DNA of 8,269 nucleotides. It comes from an uncultured Lachnospiraceae bacterium (GTDB lineage Bacteria; Bacillota_A; Clostridia; Lachnospirales; Lachnospiraceae). The stretch spans positions 1 through 8,269 of the forward strand of contig CAMOZF010000068.1 in the NCBI GenBank assembly GCA_946630765.1, given 5' to 3'. Position 1 is the stretch's first letter. Each line of letters begins with the position of its first letter. The position numbers and the translations under genes are program-made. The notes beneath the pieces were generated by a model. It did not search any database, was not told the origin of the DNA, and saw only the letters and a list, made by a program, of their open reading frames with translations. Below are positions 5,996-8,269 of the stretch, in pieces.

Positions 5996-6573
5996 TGCGG
6001 ATCCTTTCGATGCTTCTTACCATGTCCCCTGTGATTCTGGGGGCGGCAGCGGTCGTGGTTTTTTCAAGGACCGCGTTTTTCCGGAAGCATAAGGCGCCGA
6101 TCGACGGCGGGAAAAGCTTCCGGGGGGAACGGATTTTCGGCGATCACAAGACCTGGATCGGACTGCTTTCCTATGTGCTTTTCTGTACGCTCGCACACCT
6201 TCTTACGGGCGGGGTGTGCAGGCTTTTCGGCCTGGAACAGATGAACCAGATGTATTCGCTTCACGCGAACGGTTTTTTCTACAATCTTTTTGCGGGCGCG
6301 CTTTTTGGACTGGCGTATGCGCTTTTCGAGCTTCCGAATTCCTTTCTGAAGCGGCGCTTCCACATTGCGCCGGGCGGCCACAGGAAGGGCTTTTCGGGCG
6401 TATTTTTCTTTATCCTCGATCAGATTGATTCGCTTCTTGGCTGTGCACTTGTGATCGGGCTTCTGACGGATGCGACACTTTTGGCGCTTCTTCAGTATGT
6501 GCTTCTTGGGGCCTTTGTGCATGTTTTTGTGAACCTTCTTCTGATGCTTCTTCACATGAGAAAAAGCATCTGA
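5995..6573 (+). CDS. CarS-like CDP-archaeol synthase family protein (CTP:lipid-phosphate cytidylyltransferase)
   Basis: This 192-residue polytopic membrane protein resembles CarS (formerly DUF46), the archaeal enzyme that joins CTP to unsaturated archaetidic acid to give CDP-archaeol; it is distantly related to bacterial CdsA. The conserved cytosolic nucleotide-binding loop is present as IDGGKSFRGERIFGDHKTWIG (positions 36-56). LPNSFLKRR (113-121) and ILDQID (140-145), the other two family blocks, are also visible. Hydrophobic helices lie at about 5-23, 58-72, 88-110, 135-158 and 163-187. GGAGG (5981-5985) sits 9 bases upstream of the start. The gene overlaps the lipid kinase gene and lies just before a UbiA-family gene. 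The family assignment is strong. Acting on an archaeal-type lipid in a bacterium is not implied by homology alone: a polyprenyl phosphate or phosphatidic acid are alternative substrates. Confidence 0.87.
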   Translation: MRILSMLLTMSPVILGAAAVVVFSRTAFFRKHKAPIDGGKSFRGERIFGDHKTWIGLLSYVLFCTLAHLLTGGVCRLFGLEQMNQMYSLHANGFFYNLFAGALFGLAYALFELPNSFLKRRFHIAPGGHRKGFSGVFFFILDQIDSLLGCALVIGLLTDATLLALLQYVLLGAFVHVFVNLLLMLLHMRKSI

Positions 6574-6644
6574 GTAAGCGGTTTTGGAGTTTTTCGGGGA
6601 TCTTCCCCTTGCTGCGGCTGAATCAGCCGGGAAAAGGAGAGAAA

Positions 6645-7556
6645 ATGATTGCAGCACTGAAACGTCTGTACATTTACCAGAAGGAAATGTATCCGGTCAT
6701 TCCGAGACTGCTTCTCGGATTTATCGTTTTTGCAGAGATCCATTTCATCGTGCTTCTGAACCACGGCGTCACGCAGTTTAACCTGGGGATTCAGGAGATT
6801 GTCGGCGGCTTTACGGTTTTCAGCTTTCTTTTCTGGCTGCGGATCGCCGACGATTTCAAGGACTACGAGCTGGACTGCCGGCTGTTTGCGGACCGGCCGC
6901 TGCCGTCGGGGCGCGTGAAGAAAAAGGACCTTGCGATCTTCGTCGGGATCCTGATCGCCGTCACGCTTGTTCTGAACGCGATCTTCATGAACAACTTCAT
7001 CTTCTGCATCATTCTGTACACCTACGGATCGCTGATGGCCGTCTGGTTTTTCCAGAAGCATAAGATCGCAAAGTCCCTGCCGCTCGCCTTGGTGACCCAC
7101 AACCCGGTGCAGCTTTTACTGAATATTTACGTCATCTCGTTCACGATCATCAAGTACCAGATCCGCGTGTTCGATCTCTATAATGTGCTCGCGGTCTTCA
7201 CCCTCTACTTCCCGGCGCTGATCTGGGAGGTTTCGCGCAAGATCCGCGCGCCGAAGGACGAGACCGAGTACGTCACCTATTCGAAGCTTTTCGGCTACAA
7301 GAAGAGCACCGTTTTCGTGCTGATCATGACGATCGTAGACATCATTACGAACTTCATCCTCGTCTGGAATCTCAATAAGATTTCGGTCGCGGTGCTGTTC
7401 GTGCTGGTTTCGTGGATGACCTGGAAATTCATCCAGTTTATGAAGGATCCGGAGCGGTTCAAGATCGTGAAAAAGGTGGAAATGTACACGTATCTGCAGG
7501 AGAGTACCATGGTCCTGACAGTCATTGTATTCCTGATCTTCGGGAAGATCGGATAA
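6645..7556 (+). CDS. UbiA-superfamily membrane prenyltransferase
   Basis: UbiA enzymes transfer a polyprenyl chain to an aromatic, sugar-phosphate or glycerophosphate acceptor using two Asp-rich, Mg-binding loops. The 303-residue product is almost wholly hydrophobic with about 8-9 helices. The first loop is clear: DDFKDYELD (residues 69-77) followed by DRPLPSGRV (83-91), matching the family's NDxxDxxxD...RPL..G pattern with Asp for the usual Asn. The second loop is unusual: in place of DxxxD there is EVSRKIRAPKDETE (195-208) followed by TYSKLFG. The ATG at 6645 is preceded by AGGAG (6635-6639); starting at ATG 6609 would put that site inside the gene. A 6-bp hairpin (6615-6629) lies just ahead. 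Neighbours are a CarS-like gene (71 bp upstream) and a PEP synthase-like gene (15 bp downstream), so a lipid role (as in archaeal DGGGP synthase) is inferred; acceptor unknown. Confidence 0.83.
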   Translation: MIAALKRLYIYQKEMYPVIPRLLLGFIVFAEIHFIVLLNHGVTQFNLGIQEIVGGFTVFSFLFWLRIADDFKDYELDCRLFADRPLPSGRVKKKDLAIFVGILIAVTLVLNAIFMNNFIFCIILYTYGSLMAVWFFQKHKIAKSLPLALVTHNPVQLLLNIYVISFTIIKYQIRVFDLYNVLAVFTLYFPALIWEVSRKIRAPKDETEYVTYSKLFGYKKSTVFVLIMTIVDIITNFILVWNLNKISVAVLFVLVSWMTWKFIQFMKDPERFKIVKKVEMYTYLQESTMVLTVIVFLIFGKIG

Positions 7557-7571
7557 GCGTCGAAAGCATCT

Positions 7572-8269
7572 ATGAAAGCGAAATATCTGAGCTTATTACA
7601 GGAAAACGGCATCCCTGTGCCGGAATTTATTGTGGTGGAGTCCGAGGAGGAAATTGACCTTTCCTTCTCGGATTCTGCGCTTTTTTCGGTGCGCTCCTCG
7701 GCGCTTGAGGAGGACGGGACCGAGAAATCCTTTGCCGGGCAGTTTGAGACCCTGCTGAATGTGAAAAGAGAAGAGGTCCCCGAGGCCGTCCGGAAGGTCC
7801 TTGCGAGCGCTCACTCGGAAAATGCTGCCTCGTACCGCGCGGCAGTCGGCGGCGGTGTATCAGAGGCGGGAGCTTCGCAGGCGCCCGGAAAAATGCCTTC
7901 CGGGCAGTCAGGCCCGGAAAAGCCTTCGGGCTTCCGGGTCATCATTCAGCGGATGCTTCAGCCGCAGCTTTCCGGCGTGCTTTTCACCGCGAACCCGGCC
8001 GGAATCCTCAATGAAAGCGTCCTTGTTGTCGGGCGCGGCCTCGGCGAGCAGATTGTCCGGGACCAGGTGGCGGTGACGACCTATTTCTACAACCGGGACG
8101 ATCACAAGTCCATGAAAATGCAAAGCGGCGATTCGCCGGAAATCCACGAGAGCGGCTTCCGGAGCCTGATGGAGATCGGGCAGAAGATCGAGACGCTTCT
8201 TCAGACCCCGGCGGACATCGAGTATGCGGTCGAGGAGGACCGGCTGTATATCCTGCAGGCGCGGCCGAT
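7572..8269 (+). CDS. PEP synthase/PPDK-like enzyme, N-terminal ATP-binding domain (3' end outside window)
   Basis: About 232 codons of the PPDK_N-type ATP-grasp domain are visible, with no stop before the edge. In order: KAKYLSLLQENGIPVPEFIVV at the N-terminus (the equivalent of the GGK..L...G.PVP segment, without the usual Gly pair), FSVRSSALEEDGTEKSFAG (Arg41, nucleotide-binding region), IIQRMLQPQLSGVLFTANPAG, the GLGEQIV segment, and DIEYAVEEDRLYILQARP at the edge. Relatives include PEP synthase, PPDK and rifampicin phosphotransferase, which pass phosphate from ATP through a C-terminal histidine domain. That domain is not visible, so the substrate is open. Residues ~93-121 are a low-complexity insertion absent from ordinary family members. 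The ATG at 7572 is the only sensible start: the UbiA stop (7554-7556) is in the same frame five codons earlier. Its ribosome binding site is weak. Confidence 0.9.
   Translation, partial: MKAKYLSLLQENGIPVPEFIVVESEEEIDLSFSDSALFSVRSSALEEDGTEKSFAGQFETLLNVKREEVPEAVRKVLASAHSENAASYRAAVGGGVSEAGASQAPGKMPSGQSGPEKPSGFRVIIQRMLQPQLSGVLFTANPAGILNESVLVVGRGLGEQIVRDQVAVTTYFYNRDDHKSMKMQSGDSPEIHESGFRSLMEIGQKIETLLQTPADIEYAVEEDRLYILQARP
7883..7938 (+). repeat. Two hairpin-forming, partly repeated segments inside the PEP synthase-like gene
   Basis: GCCCGGAA (7883-7890) pairs perfectly with TTCCGGGC (7898-7905) across a 7-nt loop. The same GCCCGGAAAA start recurs at 7912; there CCCGGAAAAGCC (7913-7924) folds on GGCTTCCGGG (7929-7938) with a TTCG tetraloop and a 2-nt bulge. 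The two copies are 29 bp apart and encode the low-complexity insertion PGKMPSGQSGPEKPSGF. The pattern suggests a small palindromic element, duplicated, that entered the coding sequence without breaking the frame. Confidence 0.68.

Noticed and set aside
6615..6629. CGGCTG/AAT/CAGCCG hairpin before the UbiA-family gene as a terminator
   Set aside because: Short stem, followed by GGGAAAAGGAG rather than a T-run; it directly precedes the ribosome binding site and is noted only with that gene.

Overview
The window is about 8.3 kb of moderately GC-rich DNA with every recognisable gene on the + strand. Gene content and style suggest a Clostridia-type Firmicute, most likely a GC-rich member of Lachnospiraceae or a close relative. 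The pointers are a 449-residue Pgi of the Gram-positive length, strong AGGAGG-like ribosome binding sites, a tatD-rsmA-tadA housekeeping run, barnase/barstar, and palindromic interspersed repeats of the kind seen in gut Clostridia. This is a judgement from reading; no database was searched.

Layout. The left edge holds the C-terminal end of what looks like a GH2-type glycosidase (to 383). A promoter with a perfect TATAAT box (442-447) and a 12-bp inverted repeat at the expected transcript 5' end (449-486) precede pgi (543-1892). A tight housekeeping run follows: tatD, rsmA (overlapping tatD by 14 bp) and tadA (ATGA overlap with rsmA). The rsmA 3' end carries a 48-residue low-complexity tail that appears to derive from an interspersed palindromic repeat. 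tadA runs into the decayed remnant of an Fe-S aldo/keto reductase (4207-4502), which seems to have lost two internal blocks.

Next is a barnase/barstar pair: a membrane-anchored barnase-family ribonuclease on a long Ser/Thr/Glu-rich stalk (4527-5246), then barstar (5325-5576). A short REP-like palindromic repeat lies between them.

The right third looks like a membrane lipid module: an undecaprenol/diacylglycerol kinase family protein, a CarS-like (CDP-archaeol synthase family) CTP transferase, a UbiA-superfamily prenyltransferase with an atypical second motif, and the N-terminal ATP-binding part of a PEP synthase/PPDK-like enzyme that runs off the right edge. The chemistry fits together: lipid alcohol phosphorylation, CTP activation, prenyl transfer, and an ATP-dependent phosphohistidine-type enzyme. 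This is the best candidate here for an uncharacterised system, perhaps a bacterial counterpart of part of archaeal ether-lipid synthesis. The physiological product cannot be read from the sequence.

No tRNA, rRNA, CRISPR array, transposase or convincing rho-independent terminator was seen. The largest gap without a gene is 384-542.
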